The position numbers were made by a program, and so were the translations under genes. Positions 15,960-25,346 of a DNA stretch of 64,000 bases are shown piece by piece. Each line of letters starts with the position of its first letter. Position 1 is the first letter of the stretch. Location: positions 1 to 64,000 of the forward strand of contig JAHCHW010000009.1 of assembly GCA_026129525.1 (NCBI GenBank). Reading direction: 5' to 3'. Source of the stretch: Chitinophagales bacterium. Its GTDB lineage: Bacteria; Bacteroidota; Bacteroidia; Chitinophagales; LD1. The notes beneath the pieces were generated by a model that was not told the origin of the DNA, did no database searches, and was given only the letters and a program-made list of their open reading frames with translations.

Positions 15960-18227
15960 TTAAAAGGAGAACGATACCCCCAAACTTGGCAGCACCGGCA
16001 ATTGATTTACGCGGTTGTAAGTTACACGGTCAAAGTAGAAAATGTTTTTGCGGTTGTAAATGTTCGATACGCTGGCGTTGAGTTCAATTTTTACTTTGCC
16101 TTTTATGTCGAACACCTTTTTGATGGAGAAATCAAGACGATGGTAATACGGCAGTCTTCCTCCGTTAATTTCTTTGGTATAAATAATGCCAAGGTTGCCG
16201 TTGTCGGTAGTGTAATCGGTGCTTATGCCGTTGTTGAAGCTGAGGTTTTCGTAAAACGACTGCGTTTGTGTAAACGGAAAGCCGCTTCCCAAATTCCAAC
16301 GCAGGCTTACTTCCCAGTCTTTCTTTTTGGCAAAGGTGTACGAAGCCAGCAGATTTACATTGTGCCTGCGGTCGAAGTGCGGGGCATAAACCTGTACGCC
16401 ATCGTTGCGGTTAGTCCATGCCAGCGAGTAGGTGCCGTATAAATACAAGCCTTTCCATTCCCACTTGGCAAGAAAGTCAATTCCATAGGCGTTTCCCTTT
16501 TCAATTAAATAGTTAGGGTCGGAGTTGAACTGCTTGTAACGGTTAATGTTGAGCAACTGCCAAAAGTATTTGTAGTAAGGCTCAATATTCAGTGTTATGT
16601 TTTTAGGCAAGTCCACTTCAATACCGAATATGGCGTGCACACTGCGCTGCATGTTGCGGATTTTATCGTAAAGTTTTCCGGTTGCATCAACGGGAGCCTC
16701 ATCGGGTCCGGTAAGGAAACCGTTAAAGAGGTTTACTACATCGCGGTCGCTTTTGGTACTTATAAAGTTTTGCGAATACAAACCGCTGGCGAGTTTAAGG
16801 CGCACGCGGTCGTGCACATTGTATTTAATGCTTAGGCGCGGCTCGGGCGAAAATGCGCCTATGTTGCCGTAATACTGAAAGCGCGCTCCGGCTTCCACCA
16901 CAAATTTCTTTACGTATTTGTGAAACATAAAGTAAGCGCCAATGTCGGTAGTGTTTTGGTTTTGTTCGTAGCGCTGGCTGTAGTTGTTTATGAACTCAAA
17001 TTCGGTGCGGCTGCCTTCTACATTCAATCCGTATTTTACTTCACCATTTTTAATGTAGTAGGCAAAATCCATTCCTATATCAAAGCCGCCTATTTTGCTT
17101 CTGCGGGGTTTGCCATCGGCTTCGGTCAGTTTTATTTCATACTCCGAGTAGCTTACGTGGGTGTTGAAAGACAGGTTGGAGTTTTTGGGAATAGCAAGAA
17201 AAGTAGCACCTACGCCAAAAGTGTTCCAACCGTATTTGGCGGCATTAAAGTTGGCATTGTCGCGAAAGTTGAATCCCGAAACGGTAAACTTGTTCCCTCG
17301 TCCGGCATTAAGCGTAAACTTTCCGTACACATCATAAAAATTGTAAGGCAGTCCGTTTTTATCGGCATATTGGTAAAGCACTTTCGAGGTGCGGTCTAAG
17401 TACGAAACTTTCGAGTTAAGAATAAGTGAAGCGCTCAGGTTTCTCTCTTCCTTAATTTTTACCACCGGAATTTCGAGCAGGGCATGAGCCGCAAAAGGGG
17501 AGGCGCTTACTTTGCCGCTGAACTTCTTTTGGTTTCCATCGCGGGTGGTTACATCTACCACAGCCGAAATACGTCCGCCATATTGTGCCGGTTGCCCGCC
17601 CGTGTAAACGTCCACATTCTTAATAATGTCGGTTTCGTACACCGAAAACAAACCGATGGAATGAAAAGGATTGTAGATGGTAATGCCATCAAACAAAAAC
17701 TTGGTTTGTATGGGCGTTCCGCCTCGTATTACAATTTGCCCGCCCTGGTCGCCTGTTGAAATAATGCCGGGCAACACTTGCAGGTATTGAGCAATGTCGG
17801 CTTCACCGCCTATGGTAGGCAGTCTTCGCATTTCCATGGGCGTAATGGAGGTAACCGATACGCGTGTTTCGGTGCGCTGGCGTTGTTTTTCCGCACTAAT
17901 TTCTACGCTTTGCAGTTCCACCGAAGTTTGCGAAATAAAAATGCGGAGGTTTACGGTCTTTCCCTTTTTTACATCTACTTTTTCAATGTGGTTTTCGTAG
18001 CCTACGTAGGTAATCTGCAATTCGTACTCGCCTTCGGGAATGTTGGGAATATTGAAAACACCATGGTCATCGGTAGCAGCGCCAAAGTCGGTGCCGGTTA
18101 ATTTAATAGTGGCGTACGGAATGGGTTCACCGTTGGCTTTATCGTAAATAACTCCTTTAACGGAGCCCTTTTGTGCTGCGGCTGTGAGCGATACTATTAG
18201 CAGCAGTGCAGCAATAATGTTCTTCAT
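15960..18227 (-). CDS. TonB-dependent receptor with N-terminal carboxypeptidase-like domain
   Basis: A 755-residue outer-membrane receptor. Order of parts: signal peptide (MKNIIAALLLIVSLTAAAQ), CarboxypepD_reg-like beta domain (residues 20-105, GVIYDKANGEPIPYATIKL), plug domain (about 125-240, with QVLPGIISTGDQGGQIVIRG), then a beta-barrel ending in PSLGVSFSF with the terminal Phe expected for outer-membrane insertion. It is shorter than SusC-type receptors and no SusD partner follows. It heads a probable operon with the M20 dipeptidase and the ABC permease. Confidence 0.93.
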   Translation of the reverse strand: MKNIIAALLLIVSLTAAAQKGSVKGVIYDKANGEPIPYATIKLTGTDFGAATDDHGVFNIPNIPEGEYELQITYVGYENHIEKVDVKKGKTVNLRIFISQTSVELQSVEISAEKQRQRTETRVSVTSITPMEMRRLPTIGGEADIAQYLQVLPGIISTGDQGGQIVIRGGTPIQTKFLFDGITIYNPFHSIGLFSVYETDIIKNVDVYTGGQPAQYGGRISAVVDVTTRDGNQKKFSGKVSASPFAAHALLEIPVVKIKEERNLSASLILNSKVSYLDRTSKVLYQYADKNGLPYNFYDVYGKFTLNAGRGNKFTVSGFNFRDNANFNAAKYGWNTFGVGATFLAIPKNSNLSFNTHVSYSEYEIKLTEADGKPRRSKIGGFDIGMDFAYYIKNGEVKYGLNVEGSRTEFEFINNYSQRYEQNQNTTDIGAYFMFHKYVKKFVVEAGARFQYYGNIGAFSPEPRLSIKYNVHDRVRLKLASGLYSQNFISTKSDRDVVNLFNGFLTGPDEAPVDATGKLYDKIRNMQRSVHAIFGIEVDLPKNITLNIEPYYKYFWQLLNINRYKQFNSDPNYLIEKGNAYGIDFLAKWEWKGLYLYGTYSLAWTNRNDGVQVYAPHFDRRHNVNLLASYTFAKKKDWEVSLRWNLGSGFPFTQTQSFYENLSFNNGISTDYTTDNGNLGIIYTKEINGGRLPYYHRLDFSIKKVFDIKGKVKIELNASVSNIYNRKNIFYFDRVTYNRVNQLPVLPSLGVSFSF

Positions 18228-18588
18228 GCTTTTGCAAATAAGGGGCGCAATTTATGTTTTTGGCGGAAGAATTATGCGACAATTGGAGGTATGATGTTAC
18301 CCTTAAAAAGACAACAGACAGGAAACTAGTTTTCTTTCCCAATGCACCTGCAAACACAATGGACATTGCGGGTATTCGGGCAAAATGTTAAATCCTCACT
18401 TTGTAGCTTGTGGATAAATGAGGTAATGTGTGACTTAGATGAGAAAACTGAAAAAGCAGAAAATGTTTTTGCATAATTGATGGTCAAGAAGATAAGACGA
18501 GTTTGAGAGTTGCTTTACAACCAAATTTATTGAACCTTCATAAAGAGAAACGAAATTATTGCAAAGGGGTTGCGTTGAAATTGAACAA
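18228..18588. other. Divergent promoter region, 361 bp
   Basis: It separates the TonB receptor from the AsmA-like gene, which are transcribed away from each other. I saw no RNA gene, repeat or convincing TAnnTTTG box. Confidence 0.5.
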
Positions 18589-21171
18589 ATGAATGCCGAA
18601 CAAATAGCTGTAACCAAACCGAAAAGCAGTTTTCTGAGAAAAGCGTTTAAGGCAGTGGCTGTTTTGTTGTTGCTAACAGTTAGCTTGTTCAGTGTAGCAG
18701 TTATTGTCGCCTTTGCTTTGGAAAAAACAGTTAAGCAGCGCATTGTTGAAGAAATAAACAAGCAGGTTACGGTTCCCATAAAAGTAAAAGGAGGTATTGA
18801 GTTTTCGATTATCAGCCATTTCCCTTCTGCCTCACTCACTTTTCGTTCGGTTGAAGTAGAAGACCGCTTGCGTAAAAACAATCACTTGTTGACCGCACAA
18901 GAGTTTTCACTGCTGTGTAACATTTTCAGTTTGTTTAAAAATGAAATGGAGTTTACACGTGTGGTGGTTAAAGCCGGAGAGCTTTCCATGTTCGAGAACG
19001 AGCAGGGCAAAAACAATTACAATATTTTTAAAAAGGCAGACGATTCGGACAGCAAACAATCCATACGCTTAACTAAAGCCGAGTTGAAGAATGTTCGCTT
19101 CGCATACGAAAGCCGCAATCAGCGAACCATTGTTGATGCTTTGGTAAAGAATGCTGAGTTGAAGGGAAACTTTTCCGATACACAGTTTAATGTTGATGCA
19201 GCCGGAAAACTTTCAGTAAAGCAAATAGCCGTTGGCGGAGAGAAATACCTGAACGATAAAAATGTAACGCTTGATGTTTCGATGCAGGTTAATACCGCCA
19301 CCAACAAGTACACGTTTACCCGCGGCAAACTGGAGGTTGAAAAAACAGGCTTTACCGTTACCGGATTTTTTGCATTGCTGAAAAACGCTACACAGGTTGA
19401 TTTTACACTTTCCAATTCGGGGAAAGATGTGCGAGATCTGGTAGCATTGTTACCCGAAAATATCCGCAGCTCTTTTTCGGAAACCGAAGGGCGCGGAGAA
19501 TACTCTATTGAGGCAGATGTAAAGGGAAACATCAGCAGCACATCGTACCCGAAAATAAAAGTGCGCGCTGCTTTAAAGGATAACGAAGTAAAATTCGGCA
19601 GCTATAACAAGTTTCTGAAACAGGTAAACGCAACTGCTGTGTACGAAAGCGATGAAAAGGGTAACAACAAACTTGTTATCAGCAATTTTAACTGCACCCT
19701 TAATAATCTTCCGTTTCATTTCAAGTTAACGCTCGCCAACCTCAGCAACCCTTCGTTCGATTTTTATGCCGATGGCGCACTGCATTTAAGTGAAATATCT
19801 TCTCTTATACCCGACAGTGTTTTGCAAGAACCTGACGGTAAAATTCACTTCCATCAATTTCATTTAACCGGAAAGAAGAGTGACTTTACCGATGCGGGTG
19901 AATCATCGCTAAGCGGCAGCGGAGAGTTTAGGTTAGACGGTGTGGAATTCAGGCAAAACGGTATTACATACGGCAACATCAACGGCTTGCTGAAATACGA
20001 GAATCGGCAGATAGATGCCAGTGATTTTACACTTAATTTCCTCGGCACTGACGTTGCGTTCAACGGAAACATTCATAACCTGCTTGCCTTTGTTTATAAC
20101 CTAAGCAGCAAGCGCACAGCCAACGATGTAGTTATGGGTGTTAACGGCAAAGTGAGCATGAACACGTTTAACCTGTCGGGTATTATTGATGCGTACGATA
20201 AGAAAAGCCGCCCTGCAACGCAGCAAAAGCAAAAGGTAAACATTCGCGATGTATTTAACATGCAGGGAAATCTGCAATTGGCTATCGAAAAGTTTGTTTA
20301 CCGGCAAATGAAGTTCAACAAGTTGAATGCTAACCTGCAAATTGCGCCAGGCATTATTCGCATTAACAGTTTAGATGCCCACGCCATGCAAGGCGAAGTG
20401 CGGGCGCAGGGTGTGGTTTCGTTTACACCCGATAATGCGCTGAATATTAATTGCGATGTAAGCGCAGTAGAAATGGATGTGCCCGAAATTTTTAAGCAGT
20501 GCGATAATTTTGGTCAAACCACCCTTACCGATAAGCATTTAAAAGGAACCATGAGCGCGGCACTTACTATGAATGCCACTTGGATAGCTTACAAAGAGCT
20601 TGACCAAAATTCGCTTTCGGCTATTGTTGATTTCAGTATTAAAAAGGGAAGGCTTCTTCAGTTTGAACCGCTGCGGGCAGCTTCAAAATTTATCCGCATC
20701 GAAGAATTGGAGGACATCCGGTTTGCCGACCTAAACAACACTATTAAAATAGGAGGGAAGCGGATTGATATTCCGCAGTTTGAAATAAAATCATCGGCAC
20801 TCAATCTTATTTTCAGTGGGTTTCACCATTTCGATAACACGGTTGACTATCACATTAAGGTAAACCTGCATAAAGTGCTGGCGCAGAAATTTAACCGCAA
20901 TACTAAAGATGTGCAGTACATTGAGAACGACCCTTACGAAGGGCTGAATCTTTACCTGAGCATGACCGGCCCGCTAACCAATCTGAAAATAAAATACGAT
21001 AAGCCTGCTACCCGCAATAAAATAAAAGAAGACTTTAAGAAGGAGAAAGAAGAACTTCGCAATCTTATAAAAGGAATTGCACCCAAGGTAGATGAGAACG
21101 AAAAAAAGCGCGAGGAAAAATATTTCGACACCAAAGAGCCAACCAAGTTTATGGACTTTGATGAGGAATGA
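18589..21171 (+). CDS. AsmA-family envelope protein
   Basis: An 860-residue protein with an N-terminal membrane anchor (AVAVLLLLTVSLFSVAVIVAF) and a long beta-rich periplasmic part. Family marks are the start of the AsmA domain (VPIKVKGGIEFSIISHFPS, close to the anchor) and the C-terminal AsmA_2-like region about 560-800 ending in YHIKVNLHKVLAQKFN. AsmA/TamB-like proteins form hydrophobic grooves thought to carry phospholipids between membranes. I start at the ATG at 18589; an upstream in-frame TTG would add ten residues. The last 60 residues are highly charged (KKEKEELRNLIKG). No operon partner is on this strand. Confidence 0.85.
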   Translation: MNAEQIAVTKPKSSFLRKAFKAVAVLLLLTVSLFSVAVIVAFALEKTVKQRIVEEINKQVTVPIKVKGGIEFSIISHFPSASLTFRSVEVEDRLRKNNHLLTAQEFSLLCNIFSLFKNEMEFTRVVVKAGELSMFENEQGKNNYNIFKKADDSDSKQSIRLTKAELKNVRFAYESRNQRTIVDALVKNAELKGNFSDTQFNVDAAGKLSVKQIAVGGEKYLNDKNVTLDVSMQVNTATNKYTFTRGKLEVEKTGFTVTGFFALLKNATQVDFTLSNSGKDVRDLVALLPENIRSSFSETEGRGEYSIEADVKGNISSTSYPKIKVRAALKDNEVKFGSYNKFLKQVNATAVYESDEKGNNKLVISNFNCTLNNLPFHFKLTLANLSNPSFDFYADGALHLSEISSLIPDSVLQEPDGKIHFHQFHLTGKKSDFTDAGESSLSGSGEFRLDGVEFRQNGITYGNINGLLKYENRQIDASDFTLNFLGTDVAFNGNIHNLLAFVYNLSSKRTANDVVMGVNGKVSMNTFNLSGIIDAYDKKSRPATQQKQKVNIRDVFNMQGNLQLAIEKFVYRQMKFNKLNANLQIAPGIIRINSLDAHAMQGEVRAQGVVSFTPDNALNINCDVSAVEMDVPEIFKQCDNFGQTTLTDKHLKGTMSAALTMNATWIAYKELDQNSLSAIVDFSIKKGRLLQFEPLRAASKFIRIEELEDIRFADLNNTIKIGGKRIDIPQFEIKSSALNLIFSGFHHFDNTVDYHIKVNLHKVLAQKFNRNTKDVQYIENDPYEGLNLYLSMTGPLTNLKIKYDKPATRNKIKEDFKKEKEELRNLIKGIAPKVDENEKKREEKYFDTKEPTKFMDFDEE

Positions 21172-21177
21172 AAGTTA

Positions 21178-21858
21178 TTACAACTTCCAATCTACTTCAC
21201 TCATCCCTTTTTGCTTTAACCATTCATTAGTTATCGAAAAATGACGACAGCCGAAAAAGCGGTCGGCACTGTAAGGTGAGGGGTGTGCCGCCTTTAAAAC
21301 CAAATGTTTCGAAGTATCAATCAGTGCTTCTTTTTCCTGTGCAAATTTACCCCAAAGCAAAAACACTACATGCTCCTTCTGCTCCGATATTTTTTTGATC
21401 ACTGCATTGGTAAATGTGTGCCAGCCGCAGCCTGCATGCGAGTTAGGTTCGCCCGCATTAACCGTTAAGGAAGCATTTAGCAATAACACCCCTTGCGTTG
21501 CCCATTTCTCTAAGTTGCCGTGAGCGGGCGGTTCAATACCTAAGTCGCTTTTTATCTCTTTAAAAATATTGACCAACGAGGGCGGAGGTTTAACGCCATG
21601 TTGCACCGAAAAACACAATCCATGCGCCTGCCCTGCACCGTGGTAAGGGTCTTGTCCTATAATAACCACTTTTAGCTCGTTAAAAGGTGTAAGATTAAAT
21701 GCAGTAAAAATGAGCGGGCCGGGAGGGTAAACTGTTTTACCTTTCCGTTTTTGTTCGAGAATAAATTGTTTAATGGCGGGGAAATAAGGTTGTTGAAACT
21801 CTTCGTTCAGCGCTTCTTTCCAGCTTTGGTGTAGTTGAATGTTTTGAGTGTTAGCCAT
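21178..21858 (-). CDS. ung: Uracil-DNA glycosylase, family 1
   Basis: A 226-residue enzyme that removes uracil from DNA. The water-activating loop is VVIIGQDPYHGAGQAHG with its catalytic Asp, the uracil-specific strand is GVLLLNASLTVN, and the leucine/DNA-intercalation loop is AAHPSPYSADRFFGCRHFS with the catalytic His. The start ATG at 21858 (MANTQNIQ) is preferred to one six codons upstream since the latter overlaps the thioesterase end. It is the last gene of an apparent three-gene operon with the M16-OmpA and thioesterase genes. Confidence 0.96.
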   Translation of the reverse strand: MANTQNIQLHQSWKEALNEEFQQPYFPAIKQFILEQKRKGKTVYPPGPLIFTAFNLTPFNELKVVIIGQDPYHGAGQAHGLCFSVQHGVKPPPSLVNIFKEIKSDLGIEPPAHGNLEKWATQGVLLLNASLTVNAGEPNSHAGCGWHTFTNAVIKKISEQKEHVVFLLWGKFAQEKEALIDTSKHLVLKAAHPSPYSADRFFGCRHFSITNEWLKQKGMSEVDWKL

Positions 21859-21875
21859 GGCGCAAATGCAAAACA

Positions 21876-22391
21876 CTACTCCTCAAAAAACATGGCTTTC
21901 AACTCGGGAGCTTCGCTGGCTTTCATTCTGCCGGCAAGCACTAAGCGCAGTTCGCGCCTACGCATGGCTAAGGTATATTGCTTCTTTTCTTCCTCAGTTT
22001 CGGGAGTTAGTGCAGGTACTTTTTTCGGTCTGCCGTTGCTGTCGAGCGCCACAAAAGTGTAGTAGGCTTCGTTGCATTTATAGCGTGTTTGCGAAGGAAG
22101 ATTCTCTGCCCATACTTCGCAGTGCAGCTCGAGCGAAGTATTAAAGGTGCGCGTTACTTTGGCAGTAATGGTTACCACATCGCCCAGTTTAATAGGGTTT
22201 TCCCATGATACATTGTCCACCGATGCCGTAACCACCACCGCGTTGGAATGTTTCCCGCCTGCAATGGCACAGGCAATATCCATCCAGTGTAAAATTTTTC
22301 CGCCACGTAAATTATGCAGGGCATTGGTATCGTTTGGCAGAACGATTTCGGTCATTATGGTAAGCGAATCTTTGGGTGTTTTTGCTGACAT
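21876..22391 (-). CDS. Acyl-CoA thioesterase, hotdog fold
   Basis: A 171-residue YciA/BACH-type thioesterase that hydrolyses acyl-CoA. The hotdog helix and active-site region is NALHNLRGGKILHWMDIACA, with the Asp in WMD, followed by VVTASVDNVSWENPIKLGD and the strand TYVAL-like region YYTFVALDSNGRPKKVP. The C-terminal 40 residues are charged and helical, as in the family. It lies 17 bp before ung and 24 bp after the M16-OmpA gene. Confidence 0.9.
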   Translation of the reverse strand: MSAKTPKDSLTIMTEIVLPNDTNALHNLRGGKILHWMDIACAIAGGKHSNAVVVTASVDNVSWENPIKLGDVVTITAKVTRTFNTSLELHCEVWAENLPSQTRYKCNEAYYTFVALDSNGRPKKVPALTPETEEEKKQYTLAMRRRELRLVLAGRMKASEAPELKAMFFEE

Positions 22392-22415
22392 GGTTCTTGT
22401 TTCTGTATTACTTAA

Positions 22416-24233
22416 TTACTTTGTTCCTGTTCCGTGGTGGTATTCCTTCACCGAAATTATTTTCCTCATTTTGGTGAGGTTAACGGTGCATTTGCGGTTG
22501 TTTTCTTCTTCTTTTCGGTTAGTTGAACTTGCTACCATACTGGTGCCGGAAAGCCGGTCGGCACTAATGCCGTAATCGTACAGGCTTTTAATAATTTTCA
22601 TCGCACGCATCATTTCGGGGCGCAGGTATCCCTTCTTAAAAATATCGGGCAGCACTTTGCGGAAAGTAGGAATGGAATCCATAAAATCTATAATTGTATC
22701 ACTGTAGGTTTTGTTGTACTCGTTGCGGTCGGCATAGCCGTTTATGCGAACTACCACATCGGCATTGCGCCTTAGCCACTGCGAAAGGTTCCGGAGTTGT
22801 TTCAGGTTATCGGCACCTTCTAAATCGGTAACGTTATTGCGGTAGGTAAAAACATACTTTCCTACCTGCTCATCTACATCGGTAAACAGCGAATCAACGT
22901 TTAATGCTACTCGGTCCGCATTGCTTATAAGCAGTCCGGTAACGTGTGCATTCTCTACCATGTATTCGCCAGTAAATCTCCGCATTTCCTTTTCTTTAAT
23001 ATCCAACACGCTATCCAAAACAGTAAGCATGTAGCTTTCTTCTTTGTATGGCCACGACTTTACCATGTTTTCTGTAAATTCCTTAGTCAATTTTTCTTCT
23101 TCGAATTTTCGTTTATAAAGTAGTTTGCCGGCATTTACCATTGACTCGTTCATCAATGTGTTGTTAAGGCGGCTAACTTCTTGTATCATGCGCTCGTAGG
23201 TTTCTATCAGCCGGTTTTTGTCTGGTTGCAGTATAATGCTGAATACTCCGCTGAAACTACTTGGCTCGTAGCGGGTTTCGAACTTGCGGCAGTTCATTTT
23301 AGTTGCAATGACACGCAGATAGTTGTTGCCATCGTTCATAATGGCGTTAAATAAATGAGCAAAGTGGCTGCCTTGCTGGTACGAGTAAGTACCCGGAAAC
23401 TGCCAGTAAATATGAAACTCAGGATATTCTACCGAATCTTCCACCACAAACGTGTTGTTGTAAATCATGGGGCGGAAGTCAATAATTTTGGTAATTGTTT
23501 CGGGGTCAAATTCAGCATAGGGGATGGTGTTGAACTCCGAGTAAAAAATACTTGTAAAAGTGGAAGCGGAAAATTTTCCTGTAACAGTTAGTATGGCATT
23601 ATTTCCCACATAATACTTTTCGAAATTTCGTTGGAGCGATGAAAGATTTATGAATTGGAATTTGGAGGGAATGCCTAAAGGCATCAATTTCTGATAGTCC
23701 TGCCGGAAAACTTCTTTCAGAATTTTTGTTTCTAACTGTTTGCGCGGAATTAACGCATCTCGCTTAATTTCTTCAGCCACATGCGCCAATGCCGAATCAA
23801 TTTCCTGTTGATTGAATTTTGCATTAAAAATGGTGTCGCGGATAAACACCAAGCAATTTTTAAGCAACGCCTCATTACACGCAAAGCGATAATACGTTTG
23901 CTCCGGGTTAGCTTGCGATGTAAACGTGCAGTTGTCAGTTGTAAGCGGAAGTTTGCCCGATGCTAAAGCCGATTGAATACGTTGTGAAAGTATGTTTTTA
24001 ATAATGTTGCTTAAGCCTGCCACCGAATCGTTTTCGTAAACACTGCCATACTTAAAGTAGAGCGTAAGTTCAGCTTTGTCGGTATTTGGCAGTGGAGCCA
24101 TTACTCCGTTCATGCCGTTCATTAGTCGTATAACAAGCGGGGTACCCAAGGTGCTGTCGGGCGTTGCATGCAGGTTAAAAGTGAGCAGGGAAAACAAAAT
24201 CAGAACGGGTGCTGTAAAAGAGCAATACCTCAT
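22416..24233 (-). CDS. Inactive M16-peptidase-like protein fused to an OmpA-like C-terminal domain
   Basis: A 605-residue secreted protein (signal peptide MRYCSFTAPVLILFSLLTFN). Residues about 30-230 follow the M16 (insulinase) half-barrel: LYFKYGSVYENDSVAGLSNI takes the place where active enzymes carry HxxEH, so the zinc site is missing; the second M16-like half covers about 240-430. Residues about 470-600 look like an OmpA/MotB peptidoglycan-binding domain: VVVRINGYADRNEYNKTYSD, then GISADRLSGTSMVAS and an NRKCTVNL end. The combination suggests a structural envelope protein rather than a protease. It heads the operon with the thioesterase and ung. Fold calls are from motif reading only. Confidence 0.7.
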   Translation of the reverse strand: MRYCSFTAPVLILFSLLTFNLHATPDSTLGTPLVIRLMNGMNGVMAPLPNTDKAELTLYFKYGSVYENDSVAGLSNIIKNILSQRIQSALASGKLPLTTDNCTFTSQANPEQTYYRFACNEALLKNCLVFIRDTIFNAKFNQQEIDSALAHVAEEIKRDALIPRKQLETKILKEVFRQDYQKLMPLGIPSKFQFINLSSLQRNFEKYYVGNNAILTVTGKFSASTFTSIFYSEFNTIPYAEFDPETITKIIDFRPMIYNNTFVVEDSVEYPEFHIYWQFPGTYSYQQGSHFAHLFNAIMNDGNNYLRVIATKMNCRKFETRYEPSSFSGVFSIILQPDKNRLIETYERMIQEVSRLNNTLMNESMVNAGKLLYKRKFEEEKLTKEFTENMVKSWPYKEESYMLTVLDSVLDIKEKEMRRFTGEYMVENAHVTGLLISNADRVALNVDSLFTDVDEQVGKYVFTYRNNVTDLEGADNLKQLRNLSQWLRRNADVVVRINGYADRNEYNKTYSDTIIDFMDSIPTFRKVLPDIFKKGYLRPEMMRAMKIIKSLYDYGISADRLSGTSMVASSTNRKEEENNRKCTVNLTKMRKIISVKEYHHGTGTK

Positions 24234-24296
24234 GCGGCAAATTTTGGAAATACAATTCTTTCTTTCAAATTTGAACAGAATTAAAAATTCGGAATA

Positions 24297-24497
24297 ATGA
24301 TAAGGATAATAGCCGGTGTTTTTCTTGCCATTTTTGCAGTAACAACTTTCTCCTCCTGCAAAAAGTGTTACGAGTGCGATTTTAAAAACGGAGTTGTAAG
24401 AGAGTTGTGCTCGAAAGATTTTCCTGATGGTACATCCGGATTAAAACTTACTATTGATGCCTACGAAACGCAGGGTTACAAATGCGTGGAAAAGTAG
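24297..24497 (+). CDS. Small Cys-rich lipoprotein
   Basis: A 66-residue predicted lipoprotein. The signal peptide MIRIIAGVFLAIFAVTTFSSC ends in a lipobox with the lipidated Cys at residue 21, followed at once by KKCYECDF. Four further Cys (CYEC, ELCSKDF, GYKCVEK) suggest two disulphides. It shares the CYEC and Y-x-Q-x-(Y/F)-x-C plan with the lipoprotein at 52945. It is divergent from the M16-OmpA gene. Function unknown. Confidence 0.75.
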   Translation: MIRIIAGVFLAIFAVTTFSSCKKCYECDFKNGVVRELCSKDFPDGTSGLKLTIDAYETQGYKCVEK

Positions 24498-24499
24498 CA

Positions 24500-25303
24500 T
24501 CAGCCTTTTAAACTTTCCAATGCCTTTTTAACGCTGCCGTGTTTCATGAGCAGCGCATAGCTTTCCTCGGTAGTTAACCCTGTGGCTTCGCTTATCATTT
24601 TGGTGCCTCGCTCAATAAGTTTTTCGTTGGTAAGTTGCATGTTTACCATTTTGTTATCCTCCACTCTGCCAAGTTTAATCATAACTGAAGTAGTGAGCAT
24701 ATTGAGCGCTAACTTTTGAGCAGTGCCGGCTTTCATGCGAGTGCTGCCCGTTACAAATTCCGGACCTACAATAATTTCAACAGGAAAATCTGCCTGTACT
24801 GCCACGAGGGAATCGGGGTTACAGGTAATACAGCCGGTTGTTATTCCATTTTCGCGGCAATGCTTTAGTGCACCAACTACATAGGGTGTTCTGCCCGATG
24901 CGGCAATGCCGACTACCACATCTTTCATATCAATGTTGTATTGCTGTAAATCTTTCCAGCCTTGCTCAGCATCATCTTCGGCAAACTCAACCGCTTTGCG
25001 AATGGCGCTGTCGCCACCGGCAATCAATCCTATTACCAGCCCATGCGGCACACCATAAGTAGGCGGGCATTCGCTGGCATCTACAATTCCGAGTCTTCCG
25101 CTAGTGCCTGCGCCAATGTAAAACAGCCGTCCGCCACTCAACAATTTATCAGAAACTGCATCCACTAACTTTTCTATTTGCGGAATAGCTGTTTCTACTG
25201 CAACCGGAACTTTTTTGTCTTCCGCATTAATGTTAACGAGTAACTCGCGCGTACTCATTTTTTCGAGGTGGCGATAAAGTGAAGATGATTCGGTGATTTT
25301 CAT
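24500..25303 (-). CDS. murQ: N-acetylmuramic acid 6-phosphate etherase
   Basis: A 267-residue SIS-fold lyase that splits the D-lactyl ether of MurNAc-6-phosphate in cell-wall recycling. The sugar-phosphate loop is RLFYIGAGTSGRLG, the catalytic Glu is in DASECPPTYG, and the family tail GSTRMKAGTAQKLALNML is present. Start at the ATG 25303 (MKITESSS), since four residues upstream are non-conserved. The stop lies 2 bp from the convergent lipoprotein gene. Length is slightly under the usual 300 because the C-terminal UBA-like part is short, ending LLMKHGSVKKALESLKG. Confidence 0.95.
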   Translation of the reverse strand: MKITESSSLYRHLEKMSTRELLVNINAEDKKVPVAVETAIPQIEKLVDAVSDKLLSGGRLFYIGAGTSGRLGIVDASECPPTYGVPHGLVIGLIAGGDSAIRKAVEFAEDDAEQGWKDLQQYNIDMKDVVVGIAASGRTPYVVGALKHCRENGITTGCITCNPDSLVAVQADFPVEIIVGPEFVTGSTRMKAGTAQKLALNMLTTSVMIKLGRVEDNKMVNMQLTNEKLIERGTKMISEATGLTTEESYALLMKHGSVKKALESLKG

Positions 25304-25346
25304 TTGAGTCGGCAAGTTAGCGGAAAGATACGAACCGTTTTCTCAA

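Noticed and set aside
18435..18881. Minus-strand frame in the region before the AsmA-like gene
   Set aside because: It runs antisense into the AsmA-like gene and has no recognisable protein features.
21178..24233. Active zinc protease in the operon with ung
   Set aside because: The M16-like protein lacks the HxxEH zinc motif, so I call it an inactive homologue.
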